Shown here: positions 55,527 to 64,000 of the stretch, piece after piece
How positions within the stretch are numbered: the first letter of the stretch is position 1
Layout: every line of letters begins with the position of its first letter
Assembly: GCF_004339765.1 (NCBI RefSeq)
Contig: NZ_SMGO01000003.1
Location: forward strand, 1-64,000
Source: Albibacterium bauzanense
Lineage (GTDB): Bacteria; Bacteroidota; Bacteroidia; Sphingobacteriales; Sphingobacteriaceae
Direction of reading: 5' to 3'
Length of the DNA stretch: 64,000 nt
Notes under the pieces: model-generated
Databases searched by the model: none
What the model was told of the DNA's origin: nothing
What the model saw: only the letters and a program-made list of their open reading frames with translations
Program-made: the position numbers and the translations under genes

Positions 55527-56795
55527 TTAGATGGTCCATGGTCCGCGCATTGGCTGATCAATTAAACGATTAGCTGCTTCGTCATTAATAAACTCCTCCT
55601 TAACCGCATCATACTTAAGTGTTCTTCCAAGCCTTACAGCAGTAAGGCCCATATTAACCAATGTACAAGAACGATGCCCGTTCTCTTCATTTAAAGCAAA
55701 CTTCTTACGTGTTTTTACAGCTTCTATAAAATCCGTAACCTGTGCCTCAGGCTCAGGGAAAGAAGCTAATTTTTGCTCCATATTAGGAATATCCGAAACA
55801 AAACCACGGAATAATTTCCCGTCCGGGCCATCAATATAAGGTACATTTTCAATTGCCCCCTCACCATCTAAAATAATCTTACATCCATCTGCGTAGGTAT
55901 ACGTAATTTTACGCCAGGTACCTACTGCATCACTGTGTTGTTGCGGTGCATCAACTTCTATCGATATCGGACTTTCATTATCTTTTCCTAAAAAATATTG
56001 AACCGGATCTAAATAATGTTGCCCCATATCACCCAATCCACCACCATCATAATCCCAATATCCTCTAAAAGTAGTATGCACACGATGTTCACTATAAGGT
56101 TTAAAAGGAGCAGGCCCTAGCCACATATCATAATCAAGTTCAGCAGGAACCGGGTCAACAGGCAGGTTCTCTTTACCCACCCAATAAAACTTCCAATCAA
56201 AACCAGTATGACGCCCAACTGTAACTGTTAAAGGCCAGCCCAGCATTTTAGAGTCTACTAATTTCTTAATCTTTTTAACAGGAACACCCATCCCGTAAAA
56301 ATTACTATCAAATCTAAACCAGGTGTTTAACCTAAAAATACGGCCATGTTGCTGAACAGCTTCCCTAACTCTTTTTCCTTCTCCAATAGTTCTTGTCATC
56401 GGCTTTTCACACCATATATCTTTCCCTGCTTTCGCAGCTTCTGCAGCCATAATACCATGCCAATGAGGTGGAGTAGCAATATGAACAATATCTAAATCAG
56501 GCATTTGAATCAAATCCCGATAATCTGCAAATTGCTTAGCACCATTTTTCAGCATATCAGCCGCAAGAGCGAGATGCCTTTTGTCTACATCGCAAATTGC
56601 GATAGTCTTTGTTCCGCCATAATTAAAGTGGCCACGGCCCATACCGCCAACCCCAATCACAGCTTTTGTTAAATGATCGCTAGGTGCCAGGTAACCTTGG
56701 CCTCCTAAAACAAAGCGAGGTACAATTGTAAATGCAGCTGTTGCAATAGCCGCATTCTTTAAGAATCCACGTCTAGAGTGTTTTTGTTTATCCAT
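55527..56795 (-). CDS. Tat-exported Gfo/Idh/MocA family oxidoreductase
   Basis: 422 aa. The twin-arginine signal SRRGFLKNAA (RR at residues 8-9) shows export in folded form with its nicotinamide cofactor. N-terminal Rossmann domain: AVIGVGGMGRGH, then IAICDVDKRHL, IVHIATPPHWHG and the family's EKP in DIWCEKPMTRT. The C-terminal domain holds MGQHYLDPVQYFLG with the catalytic-region histidine. Exported members oxidise sugars or glycosides, often at C3, with tightly bound NAD(P). It is co-oriented with the HEAT-DUF1080 gene just downstream. Confidence 0.92.
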   Translation of the reverse strand: MDKQKHSRRGFLKNAAIATAAFTIVPRFVLGGQGYLAPSDHLTKAVIGVGGMGRGHFNYGGTKTIAICDVDKRHLALAADMLKNGAKQFADYRDLIQMPDLDIVHIATPPHWHGIMAAEAAKAGKDIWCEKPMTRTIGEGKRVREAVQQHGRIFRLNTWFRFDSNFYGMGVPVKKIKKLVDSKMLGWPLTVTVGRHTGFDWKFYWVGKENLPVDPVPAELDYDMWLGPAPFKPYSEHRVHTTFRGYWDYDGGGLGDMGQHYLDPVQYFLGKDNESPISIEVDAPQQHSDAVGTWRKITYTYADGCKIILDGEGAIENVPYIDGPDGKLFRGFVSDIPNMEQKLASFPEPEAQVTDFIEAVKTRKKFALNEENGHRSCTLVNMGLTAVRLGRTLKYDAVKEEFINDEAANRLIDQPMRGPWTI

Positions 56796-57029
56796 GCGTA
56801 TTAAAGTAAATAATATTTATACAGGTTAAAAGCAGAATGATTTATTATTAGGATGTATGGTGTTTCTAATTTAGTATTTTTTATTAGAAAACAAACATTT
56901 ATTAAAATTAACAGCCAAACAAAAACCTGCGATAAACACAAAAACACGCAATAATTAAATCGCTTTTTTGTAATTTGCTCCCCTGCTTAGCTATTACTAT
57001 ACAAGTAAATTAAAACATACAAGAGAAGC

Positions 57030-58163
57030 ATGATTTCAGAACCTACTTATTTAGCAGCTAAAATGGTCTCAACTGAGATCAAAGAACACTTTATTGAGCA
57101 GCAGAAATCTCATCAGCATAGAGATTCTCAAACATCTCTGGTACCTGATACGTATGTTATTGAAGCAATTATCGACACCGCATTTTGGGCAAGCTTGCGC
57201 CATGAAGAAGGCTATACCCCTAAAATATCAATCGCTTATTTACCGCCTCAGGCAGGTCAGAATAATCTGATTTTAAGGCATTCTCAACGTCTCACTCCTT
57301 ATCATTTAGTTAAACTATCGCCTGCTGTAATTGAGCCCGGTATTCATTTAGGAGTTTGGCACGATGGAGAGAACTTGTGTATTTGGGGAACTACGCATAA
57401 TGTACCCGCATCTTGCTTTGTGCTAGAAGTAGTTGAAGCTGGTTTACTTGTAGTAAAACAAAAGCATGAGGCAGTTGGCCGCAAGTTTATCAACTTAGCT
57501 GTGCTAAAGGGGAATCAAATTAAAATGATTGACGAACGTCAATGGGGTTTTAGTAAAAAACCAGATATTTTATCTTCTCTTCTGGGTTTACCAATACCAG
57601 CTTTTGCCGGCAAGTCGGTCAATATTTTAGTAGAATTGGCTTTGGCTATGCGCAGACATGGCCGTGGAGCATTAATGCTCATTACACCTGCTAATAGTTC
57701 TGCATGGATGAAATCCATCGTTCAGCCAATTGGCTACAGATTAAATCCGGCCTATGCTTTGCTGCCTGATAACCCGGAAGATGAGATGGATTTGTATGAA
57801 GAATATGAAGCCCAATTGCATCGGGCAATCAATTCTATCGGTGGCTTTTCTGCTGTCGATGGAGCTACTGTCATATCCAACGACCATAAATTATTAGCCT
57901 TCGGAGCCAAAGTCGCACGATCAGATGCTGGTTTTCCGGTTGCGCAAATTCTACTGTCTGAACCCATTAAAAATGGGAAACCTGAACTACTAGACAGCAC
58001 CCAAATAGGAGGAACAAGGCATTTAGCAGCCGCACAATTTGTTCATGATCAAAAAGACGCCATGGCTATGGTTGCATCGCAAGATGGTCTGTTTACTGTT
58101 TTTGTTTGGTCAGATGAGCTTAAAATGGTTCACGCACACAGAATAGATGCTCTTTTATTATAA
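57030..58163 (+). CDS. DACNV-type sensor protein with diadenylate-cyclase-like C-terminal domain
   Basis: 377 aa, cytoplasmic. The C-terminal part (about 255-365) reads like a DisA_N/DAC domain: VDGATVIS (DGA at 277-279), FGAKV, GGTRHLAAAQF (327-337) and MVASQDGLFTVFVW (347-360). Active diadenylate cyclases have DGA and RHR motifs; here the second is RHL, so activity is uncertain. The N-terminal 250 residues resemble the DACNV domain found before such cyclases, with ALAMRRHGRGALMLI in the middle. Monocistronic, flanked by minus-strand sugar genes and followed by a long hairpin. Confidence 0.75.
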   Translation: MISEPTYLAAKMVSTEIKEHFIEQQKSHQHRDSQTSLVPDTYVIEAIIDTAFWASLRHEEGYTPKISIAYLPPQAGQNNLILRHSQRLTPYHLVKLSPAVIEPGIHLGVWHDGENLCIWGTTHNVPASCFVLEVVEAGLLVVKQKHEAVGRKFINLAVLKGNQIKMIDERQWGFSKKPDILSSLLGLPIPAFAGKSVNILVELALAMRRHGRGALMLITPANSSAWMKSIVQPIGYRLNPAYALLPDNPEDEMDLYEEYEAQLHRAINSIGGFSAVDGATVISNDHKLLAFGAKVARSDAGFPVAQILLSEPIKNGKPELLDSTQIGGTRHLAAAQFVHDQKDAMAMVASQDGLFTVFVWSDELKMVHAHRIDALLL

Positions 58164-58244
58164 AAACTCATTGCAAGATAATACATCAGATATAGCTGGT
58201 ATTAGACTTGCTTTACATATTTGAGTTATCACCGAGTGATCCAT

Positions 58245-58301
58245 CCGTTGTATCTGCGTTATTTTGCGTAAAACAACGCAGATACAACGGACTCTTCTTT
58301 T
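58245..58301. terminator. Terminator between the DACNV gene and the ThuA gene
   Basis: A perfect 16-bp inverted repeat (CCGTTGTATCTGCGTT at 58245-58260 with its complement at 58275-58290), an inner TTTT/AAAA stem, then ACTCTTCTTTT on the plus strand. It lies between convergent genes. Confidence 0.75.
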
Positions 58302-58354
58302 AAAAGTTCTTAAAAATGTATTAGAAGGTGTGTTTTAGCCTATTCTGAGGCCAT

Positions 58355-59368
58355 TTATTTATAATCATTAGGCTTCAAACCTTTTTTGGAAGTTCCAAAG
58401 CCGAACATTAAAGGCTCATAGCTACCTACAAATTCCACGTTACTTTTCTCTGGTATTTTATCAGCTAAATCAACAGCCCAATAACAAGCATTGACGATGA
58501 GCCTTCTAAGATCTTCGTTTAATAAATCGATTGAAGACCCCATGGTTGTTGCAAAAGCCTTGCCTTTCTTTCCAGATTCAATGGAATAGCTTTTTGTCCA
58601 TGCAACTGGCAGAATCTCCTTTTCCCAGCTTCCCTCACTTTCTGCTGTCATCCCCTTGGTTACTTGCCCCCAAACTAAAACTTCAGCATCTGTCACTAAA
58701 TCATTGATACCGTACACATCTGTAGGCACCCAAATATCCTTTACACTGTTTAATATTGGGTTGGCTTTTCTTTTAGATAAACCGTTAATAAGTCCCCTGG
58801 TTCCTTCTTTTCCATGCTCACCATGATGATCAATCCAGGTTTCTCCTAAAACTTGCTTTCCAAATCCGCCTTCCCAACCTGCTTGTTTACTTGAATGGCC
58901 ATATTTTGCATAAGGGCTATCTTTCATCTTATTACCAAAATTAAAAGCATGTGTAGCCGTTCTTAAACCAATTACAGGTTTACCAGCCTTTAAGTACTCG
59001 TCAATATACTTCATTTGCTCGTCAGGTAACTCTCTAAAACGAGTAGCTATGATGATCAAATCGGCTGAAGTAAGATTACTCAATCCGGGAATATTATTTT
59101 GATAAGTAGGATCTATATAACCAGTTTCAGGATCGATAGAAAACAGAACAGTTGTCTTAAAACCATGGTGGGTGGCAAGGATCTTGGCCAACATCGGCAA
59201 AGATTCTTCAGAATGATATTCTTCATCCCCTCCTATCAAAACAATGTGTTTACCATTGGCTTGAACTGGCTGAAATTGCAGCCATTGGTTCTCTTGTGCA
59301 TTAGCACAACCTAGTTGAATAAAGAGAAAAACAATTAAAGAGCAGGTTGTTAAAATCAGGTTACGCAT
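58355..59368 (-). CDS. Exported ThuA-domain protein
   Basis: 337 aa from ATG at 59368 (MRNLILTTCSLIVFLFIQLGCANAQ, a signal peptide with a possible lipobox LGC); the frame is open to 59542 but would overlap the upstream gene. The ThuA (class I glutamine amidotransferase-like) fold is seen in IVLIGGDEEYHSEESLPMLAKILA, ADLIIIATRFRELPDEQMKYIDEYLKAGKPVIGLRTATHAF and DHHGEHGKEG. ThuA proteins occur with sugar oxidation genes (trehalose utilisation in rhizobia); their reaction is not settled. It follows the epimerase-like gene by 7 nt. Confidence 0.87.
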   Translation of the reverse strand: MRNLILTTCSLIVFLFIQLGCANAQENQWLQFQPVQANGKHIVLIGGDEEYHSEESLPMLAKILATHHGFKTTVLFSIDPETGYIDPTYQNNIPGLSNLTSADLIIIATRFRELPDEQMKYIDEYLKAGKPVIGLRTATHAFNFGNKMKDSPYAKYGHSSKQAGWEGGFGKQVLGETWIDHHGEHGKEGTRGLINGLSKRKANPILNSVKDIWVPTDVYGINDLVTDAEVLVWGQVTKGMTAESEGSWEKEILPVAWTKSYSIESGKKGKAFATTMGSSIDLLNEDLRRLIVNACYWAVDLADKIPEKSNVEFVGSYEPLMFGFGTSKKGLKPNDYK

Positions 59369-59375
59369 ATCTGTT

Positions 59376-60248
59376 CTATTGATTAGGTATTTTATTTTCA
59401 TGCTTTTTAAGCATTTCTTTAATAAATTTAAATCCTTGTTCGGCAATTGCCCAAGGTTCAGAATAGTCTCTCCAAACTCCAATAGAATTGGCAAAAGCAG
59501 GGTCATTTCTAGAGAAAGCCTCAATAGTGAGCCATCCATCATAGTTGATTTCAGCTAAGGTTGAAAAGGTTTCATCCCATCTTACATGTCCGTCACCTGG
59601 TGTACCTCTATCATTTTCACTAATATGAACGTGTGCTAAGACTGGCGAAATGGTATGAATGGATTGTGGAATCTTCTTTTCTTCTACGTTAGCATGATGG
59701 GTATCATACATCGCTTTCACATTAGGGTGATCTGCCAGATTAATTAACTTAGATAACTGCTCCATGGTATTGCACAAATAACATTCAAACCTATTTAATG
59801 CTTCTAAAGCCAAAGTAATATTTGCTTGTGCAGCATGATTCCCTGCTGCATACAATACTTCGGCCGCCCATTTATATTCTTCCTCTTGAGGAGGCATATG
59901 AGAGAAAATGGAATGGCCCGAATGGAATGGCCCGCAGATAATGGTTGCATTCATATCATGAGCTTTATCAATTGCGCGCCTAATCCGATCAATAGCCTTC
60001 TTCCTTACAATAGCTGACTTATCTATCGGATTTTCATCTTTCGTGCCCACCATAACTGCTGTAACACCCAGATCTAAACTACGGGTATAATCACCGAATT
60101 GCTTATATGCAGGGGTATCATCATCTCCTATAAAACACTCAACACCATTGTAACCAATGCTTTTCAATCGATCAACTATCGGAAAAAGATCATCCGACAT
60201 GACAGCAGACCATACCAATACATTAAATCCAATTTTGTTCATTTCCAT
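59376..60248 (-). CDS. TIM-barrel sugar isomerase/epimerase (D-tagatose/psicose 3-epimerase-like)
   Basis: 290 aa, no signal peptide, so cytoplasmic unlike its neighbours. The metal-site residues of ketose 3-epimerases are readable: ALEALNRFECYL (Glu), MYDTHHANVEE (Asp), HVHISENDRGTPGDGHVRWDE (His, with the ENDRG loop) and LTIEAFSR (Glu). These enzymes invert ketoses at C3 through an enediolate, using Mn or Mg. ATG at 60248 or two codons later. It probably acts on the sugar or keto-sugar released in the periplasm by the neighbouring exported enzymes. Confidence 0.85.
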   Translation of the reverse strand: MEMNKIGFNVLVWSAVMSDDLFPIVDRLKSIGYNGVECFIGDDDTPAYKQFGDYTRSLDLGVTAVMVGTKDENPIDKSAIVRKKAIDRIRRAIDKAHDMNATIICGPFHSGHSIFSHMPPQEEEYKWAAEVLYAAGNHAAQANITLALEALNRFECYLCNTMEQLSKLINLADHPNVKAMYDTHHANVEEKKIPQSIHTISPVLAHVHISENDRGTPGDGHVRWDETFSTLAEINYDGWLTIEAFSRNDPAFANSIGVWRDYSEPWAIAEQGFKFIKEMLKKHENKIPNQ

Positions 60249-60288
60249 TATTCAATTTGGGGTGGCTATTATCTAACGTTTTCTTTAT

Positions 60289-63200
60289 CTATTTCTCTAA
60301 TGGATGCAAACTAAGTAATTCTTCTGGTGAATAAAAACCAGTTTTATTTTCAATGGAGGCTCTTACAGCTTTAACCTTTGCAGGAGAAATAGCTGGTGCT
60401 TTATTACCGAAAGAGTTTCTAACATAGGTTAATACTGATGCAATTTCTTCATCGTTCAGCATTCCTCCAAACGGAGTCATTGGAACCTGACCGGGATACT
60501 TTTTACCTAATACTTCAATGGGGCCTTGCAGACCTTTTAACGTTAATTTAATTAAACGATCTTCATTACCTAATGCCCATTGAGATCCTGAGATTGGAGG
60601 AAAGCCAGATGCTTCAAGACCTTTTCCATCGGGTTGATGGCAGGTAATACAAAAGCCATCGCGAGCAAAGATAGCACTCCCTTTAATGTAAAGATCTCTT
60701 TCAGCACCCTCAAGACTCGTTGTTACAACTGGTTCTTCCTCTTTCATTATTTCTCCTCTTAGTGATGCCAATGCGGTTTGGAAGGAAGGCATCATCCAAT
60801 CATCAAGAGGCATTTTTCCAGCCTCATTTACAATTGCTAAACCTTGATCTTTTTCTAACCACGATGCTGCAACGATTGCCTCTAGCCGAACACGTCCATG
60901 TTCATCTTGAGCAGCCTTCATTAATAATTCTGTTTGATTAGGTATTTGATGACCGTTATACCCTAACACCTGAACTGCAGCACTTCTGGCATGATAATCT
61001 TTAGCATTTAACAAACGTCCCAGCAATTCCTGATCTACTTGATTCATTCCCCAGGTTACCCATAGAGCTTCTAACAGGTTGTGCTCAAAGTTGGGGTCAT
61101 TCTGAGCAAGTTTTGCCACCCATGCTTTTGTAGCGGACAAAACTTCTGATACCTTGCGGCCTCTCAATTCATTTCTGGAGCGAGAACGCGTTCTGGCTTC
61201 CGGAAGTTTTAAGTTCTCTAATAGCTCTTCAATTGTAGCACCATCAACTTTCGCAGGTTTAACTAAAGGGCGAGATGGATAGGTTACTCTATAAATTCTT
61301 CCATGAACGTGATCACGAAGTGGGTCACGGGCATTATGTTGCATGTGGCCAATTAAGACATTATGCCAATCAATTATATATAAAGAGCCATCAGGTGCAA
61401 ACTCAAGATCTACCGGCCTGTAGTTTCTATCATCTGACCAAAGAAGATCTTGTCTGTGCCTGCTTTTATAACCGGTTCCATCATCGTCTAATGTATGTTG
61501 TTTTGTACCCAAGAAACCGATGGTATTATTTAAAAGAAAATCTCCTTGAACTTCATCCGGAAAATGGCGGCTATAGATAAATTCAAGACCTGAAGTTGGT
61601 CGAACCCGATGATCTGGCTCAATTAAATCCTTGGAATTGGGATTAGATTGTCCAAACCGGAGTTTAATAGATCCCGGTCTCATCCATCGAACAGCCGGAC
61701 TTGAGGTTTCTGTAAAGAAGTTCTCTCCCCATTTATCAAAGGCAATTCCCCATGGATTAGGAATTGGTAATTGAGCTACACGATCCAGTTTATGGCGCAG
61801 AGGATCATACCTGTAAAATCCACCATTAGTTGCACGAACCGGGCCGTAAGGAGTTTCAACATTGGTATGCAGAAAAACGCCCTCACCCATGTAAATTCCT
61901 CCTGCGGGGTCGACCGTATAGGCGCTGTGAGCATGATGGGTATCATGATCATCAAAACCACTTAACAGGATTTCTTTGGTGTCTGCTTTATCATCACCAT
62001 CAACATCTTTTAATATTACCAGATTAGTTCCTTGAGAAAGATAAACACCTTCTTCTGTAACTTCAAAACCAATTGGGAGATGTAATTTATCTGCAAATAC
62101 AGTTTGCTTATCTGCTTTTCCATCACCATCTGTATCTTCATAAATAATAAGCTTGTCATTTGGCTTAGGGTCTCCCGGCCTCCAATGAGGATAAGTTGGC
62201 ATGGTAGCAACCCAGAGACGACCTTTATTATCAAAGGACATTTGAGCAGGGTTTTCTAAGTCAGGGAATTCTTCTTCTGAAGCAAATAGCTCTACTTTAT
62301 AACCTGGCGCGACATGGAATTTATCAAGCGCTTCCTGACCATATAAATAATTAGGATCGCCATTTACTTTCGGATCATAATTGGTTTTAACCGGTGGCAA
62401 TACAGATGTTTTTTGATCGGCAAGCGCTAAATCCATCTTCTCTCCCTTCGCAGCTTTCCATATGGCCTCATCTCTGATAGCAGTCATTTCACGTAATTTA
62501 GCGACTTCTGCCGGATAGTTATCTGCACCGAAAGGATCGTATCTACGTCCGTATGCATGAACACCATTAGGAATTTTAAAATCGCTGTGCCACATCCAGT
62601 TTTTTTCAAGCACGGCATCGTGCACTAAGTCTTTGTATTCTTCTGCTTCTAAAGAAGCATTTCCAAATATCTCATCTGCAAGGAGTTTTGAAAACTTGAC
62701 ATAACCATTGTCTGTTAACTGAAAACCATCAATAGTTAAGTCTTCTTTAGAGGAATTATACCATCTTTTTGATGGATTAAAAGCATCTACAAAAAGGATG
62801 TTATTTTGTGCAGCCACCTCTTCCATTGCATTGCTATACAGCTCAAGGTTTACATTCTCCTTTTTGCCGTTTGGAAGATCGATTTTAGCAGAAAGATCTT
62901 CAAATGCAATCGGTGAAACAATAGCCAATTGAAGAGTAGTGTCACCATTATATTTTTGTGATAAGGTATGTTTTATGAAAGCATCCAATTCTGCTTTATA
63001 ATTTGCTAAACCTTCCTCGCCATCAAATGACTCATTATATCCAAAAAAAGCGATTATAATATCAGGCTTAAGGCTAAAAAGCCACTCATCTTCGGTAGGG
63101 AAATGACCTTCGCTATCAGCATAGTCTGCTAATTCAGGATGGAATTTTTCTGCACCAGGAAAGGCCCATGGCGATTTTCGTGCAGAATGGGGTCTGAACC

Positions 63201-63453
63201 CCGGTGTATTTCCTCCATCGCTCATATTTCGTATAAATAACAAGCTGTCTGGATAGCGTAGATGCATTTCAGTCTCGAAATGACCGTAATTCATCATTCT
63301 TGATCCTAGATTATTACCAATTAAAACAATACGAGATCCTTTTTTTAATTGAACAACGTTTTTATTTGAATTGGTGCACTGAGTGATGCTAAAAAGAACT
63401 AATAAGGCTCCTAAGAGCAAAGAGAATTTTCTAAATATTATGTTTCTTTTCAT
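60289..63453 (-). CDS. Lipoprotein: SGNH-like domain, dehydrogenase propeller, HEAT repeats and cytochrome c
   Basis: 1054 aa. Lipobox SITQC (Cys26). Order: SGNH-hydrolase-like domain (about 35-270: IVLIGNNLGSRM, IIAFFGYNESF, LTIDGFQLTDNGY), a propeller like the membrane-bound dehydrogenase of planctomycete-type haem proteins (about 380-720: MSFDNKGRLWVATMPTYPHW, PAGGIYMGEGVF, FAPDGSLYIIDWHN), helical HEAT repeats (about 760-900), and a cytochrome c domain with CITCH at 935-939 and methionine ligand region VPMTPFGGM. Likely an envelope sugar oxidase or an electron acceptor. First gene of a three-gene operon (40 nt before the epimerase-like gene). Confidence 0.85.
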   Translation of the reverse strand: MKRNIIFRKFSLLLGALLVLFSITQCTNSNKNVVQLKKGSRIVLIGNNLGSRMMNYGHFETEMHLRYPDSLLFIRNMSDGGNTPGFRPHSARKSPWAFPGAEKFHPELADYADSEGHFPTEDEWLFSLKPDIIIAFFGYNESFDGEEGLANYKAELDAFIKHTLSQKYNGDTTLQLAIVSPIAFEDLSAKIDLPNGKKENVNLELYSNAMEEVAAQNNILFVDAFNPSKRWYNSSKEDLTIDGFQLTDNGYVKFSKLLADEIFGNASLEAEEYKDLVHDAVLEKNWMWHSDFKIPNGVHAYGRRYDPFGADNYPAEVAKLREMTAIRDEAIWKAAKGEKMDLALADQKTSVLPPVKTNYDPKVNGDPNYLYGQEALDKFHVAPGYKVELFASEEEFPDLENPAQMSFDNKGRLWVATMPTYPHWRPGDPKPNDKLIIYEDTDGDGKADKQTVFADKLHLPIGFEVTEEGVYLSQGTNLVILKDVDGDDKADTKEILLSGFDDHDTHHAHSAYTVDPAGGIYMGEGVFLHTNVETPYGPVRATNGGFYRYDPLRHKLDRVAQLPIPNPWGIAFDKWGENFFTETSSPAVRWMRPGSIKLRFGQSNPNSKDLIEPDHRVRPTSGLEFIYSRHFPDEVQGDFLLNNTIGFLGTKQHTLDDDGTGYKSRHRQDLLWSDDRNYRPVDLEFAPDGSLYIIDWHNVLIGHMQHNARDPLRDHVHGRIYRVTYPSRPLVKPAKVDGATIEELLENLKLPEARTRSRSRNELRGRKVSEVLSATKAWVAKLAQNDPNFEHNLLEALWVTWGMNQVDQELLGRLLNAKDYHARSAAVQVLGYNGHQIPNQTELLMKAAQDEHGRVRLEAIVAASWLEKDQGLAIVNEAGKMPLDDWMMPSFQTALASLRGEIMKEEEPVVTTSLEGAERDLYIKGSAIFARDGFCITCHQPDGKGLEASGFPPISGSQWALGNEDRLIKLTLKGLQGPIEVLGKKYPGQVPMTPFGGMLNDEEIASVLTYVRNSFGNKAPAISPAKVKAVRASIENKTGFYSPEELLSLHPLEK

Positions 63454-63690
63454 GGTTGGTTAAAGGGTTATAATAAGTGACCTAACGCTCTTTGTGTGGT
63501 TACACTCCCATTCTGTAATATAAATAAACGATTTTTTTCGCTAAAACGAGTTTTTCCGTTAAGTTATCTAAAGATAAAATATATCAATCGTAATACTATC
63601 CTGCCCTGACCTGAAATAGAGCTGATCTATTTATAAACTAAACTTTAAGATAAACTGCTTGTTTTATTTAAAGTTATAGCAATTAAAGAG

Positions 63691-64000
63691 ATGAACTTTA
63701 TCAGCATCATATTAATTATAATTTTATTACTGAGTACAGTTAATGGAATAACGAGAGGTTTTATCCTAAGTTTTACCAGCTTGCTTTCCTGGCTAGGAAG
63801 TCTTTTGCTGATGATTTTTCTTTATCCATATGTTGTGGATTTCTTAAAAAGAATAATGGAGGATAACCTTTGGATTATGCCTTTTGCGGTTTTTATTAGT
63901 CTCATTGTTACAGGATTATTTATGTCTTTATTATTCAACCAATTTTTAAGATTTATACCGATAAAGGCACATGATAATCTTGTAAACAAAATTGCTGGTG
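63691..64000 (+). CDS. CvpA family membrane protein (5' part only)
   Basis: 103 codons are present before the right edge. ATG at 63691 follows AAAGAG. The sequence begins MNFISIILIIILLLSTVNGITRGFI and continues LSFTSLLSWLGSLLLMIFLYP, then a third hydrophobic segment IMPFAVFISLIVTGLFMSLLF and PIKAHDNLVNKIAG, matching the CvpA (colicin V production) family: helices with an early N-G-x-x-R-G turn and a conserved D..L.R/N..G region. Function is poorly defined. It is divergent from the large lipoprotein gene across 237 bp, in which I see no other feature. Confidence 0.85.
   Translation, partial: MNFISIILIIILLLSTVNGITRGFILSFTSLLSWLGSLLLMIFLYPYVVDFLKRIMEDNLWIMPFAVFISLIVTGLFMSLLFNQFLRFIPIKAHDNLVNKIAG

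Noticed and set aside
1-64000. CRISPR array, insertion sequence, integron, prophage or tRNA
   Set aside because: No regularly spaced repeats, transposase, integrase, phage structural genes or tRNA-like cloverleaf were seen on either strand.

Overview
The window looks like a chromosomal stretch from a member of the Bacteroidota, most likely of Sphingobacteriales type (Pedobacter/Solitalea-like). This rests on AT-rich DNA, a SusC/SusD pair with an STN-bearing SusC and a FecR anti-sigma factor, GLPGLI, DUF3078, DUF4397 and DUF1080 proteins, Bacteroidota-style -33/-7 promoter look-alikes, and families named from sequence motifs. No rRNA, tRNA, insertion sequence, prophage or CRISPR array is visible.

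Layout. (1) 1-11964, minus strand: a seven-gene efflux operon: HlyD-type adaptor, LolD/MacB-type ATPase, four tandem MacB/FtsX-type permeases alternating between two subtypes, and the start of a TolC-type outer-membrane gene cut by the window edge. (2) 12136-14131, plus: an FAD oxidoreductase and a DUF72 protein. (3) 14143-17038, minus: a TPP riboswitch with promoter and terminator-like platform, controlling a methyltransferase, a HypE/ThiL-like PurM-fold protein, a divergent ThiE/TenI-like protein and a Trm112-like zinc protein. This is the most unusual part of the window. (4) 17033-32505: housekeeping and stress genes: acetyltransferase, DEAD-box helicase, a GlxA/AraC regulator beside an RclA-type flavoprotein, an ABC exporter, a VOC protein, Dcp peptidase, META and DUF3078 proteins, an M23 peptidase, an exported hydroxypyruvate-isomerase-like protein, a GreA-like protein, a haem-binding protein and FabF.

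(5) 32584-36107: two ECF sigma factors, one paired with a protein that seems to carry both an inner-membrane helix and an outer-membrane barrel, plus a DUF4397 lipoprotein. (6) 36173-46218, minus: a SusC/SusD uptake locus with FecR, whose other enzymes are a cytochrome c/PA14/propeller dehydrogenase-like protein and a DUF1080 protein instead of an ordinary glycoside hydrolase. (7) 46379-52098: a PEBP-type protein, a GLPGLI protein with its outer-membrane partner, a PAS-AraC regulator and a small unknown gene. (8) 52105-63453, mostly minus: a second exported sugar-oxidation set: HEAT repeats fused to two DUF1080 domains, a Tat-exported Gfo/Idh/MocA oxidoreductase, a ThuA protein, a ketose-3-epimerase-like TIM barrel and a SGNH/propeller/HEAT/cytochrome c lipoprotein, interrupted by a plus-strand DACNV/diadenylate-cyclase-like gene. 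A CvpA-type gene runs off the right edge.

Together, regions 6 and 8 suggest periplasmic oxidation of sugars or glycosides (probably through 3-keto intermediates) with electrons passed to c-type haem, fed by a SusCD transporter. Region 3 suggests an unassigned thiamine-responsive pathway. All family names come from reading motifs by eye; no database search was run.
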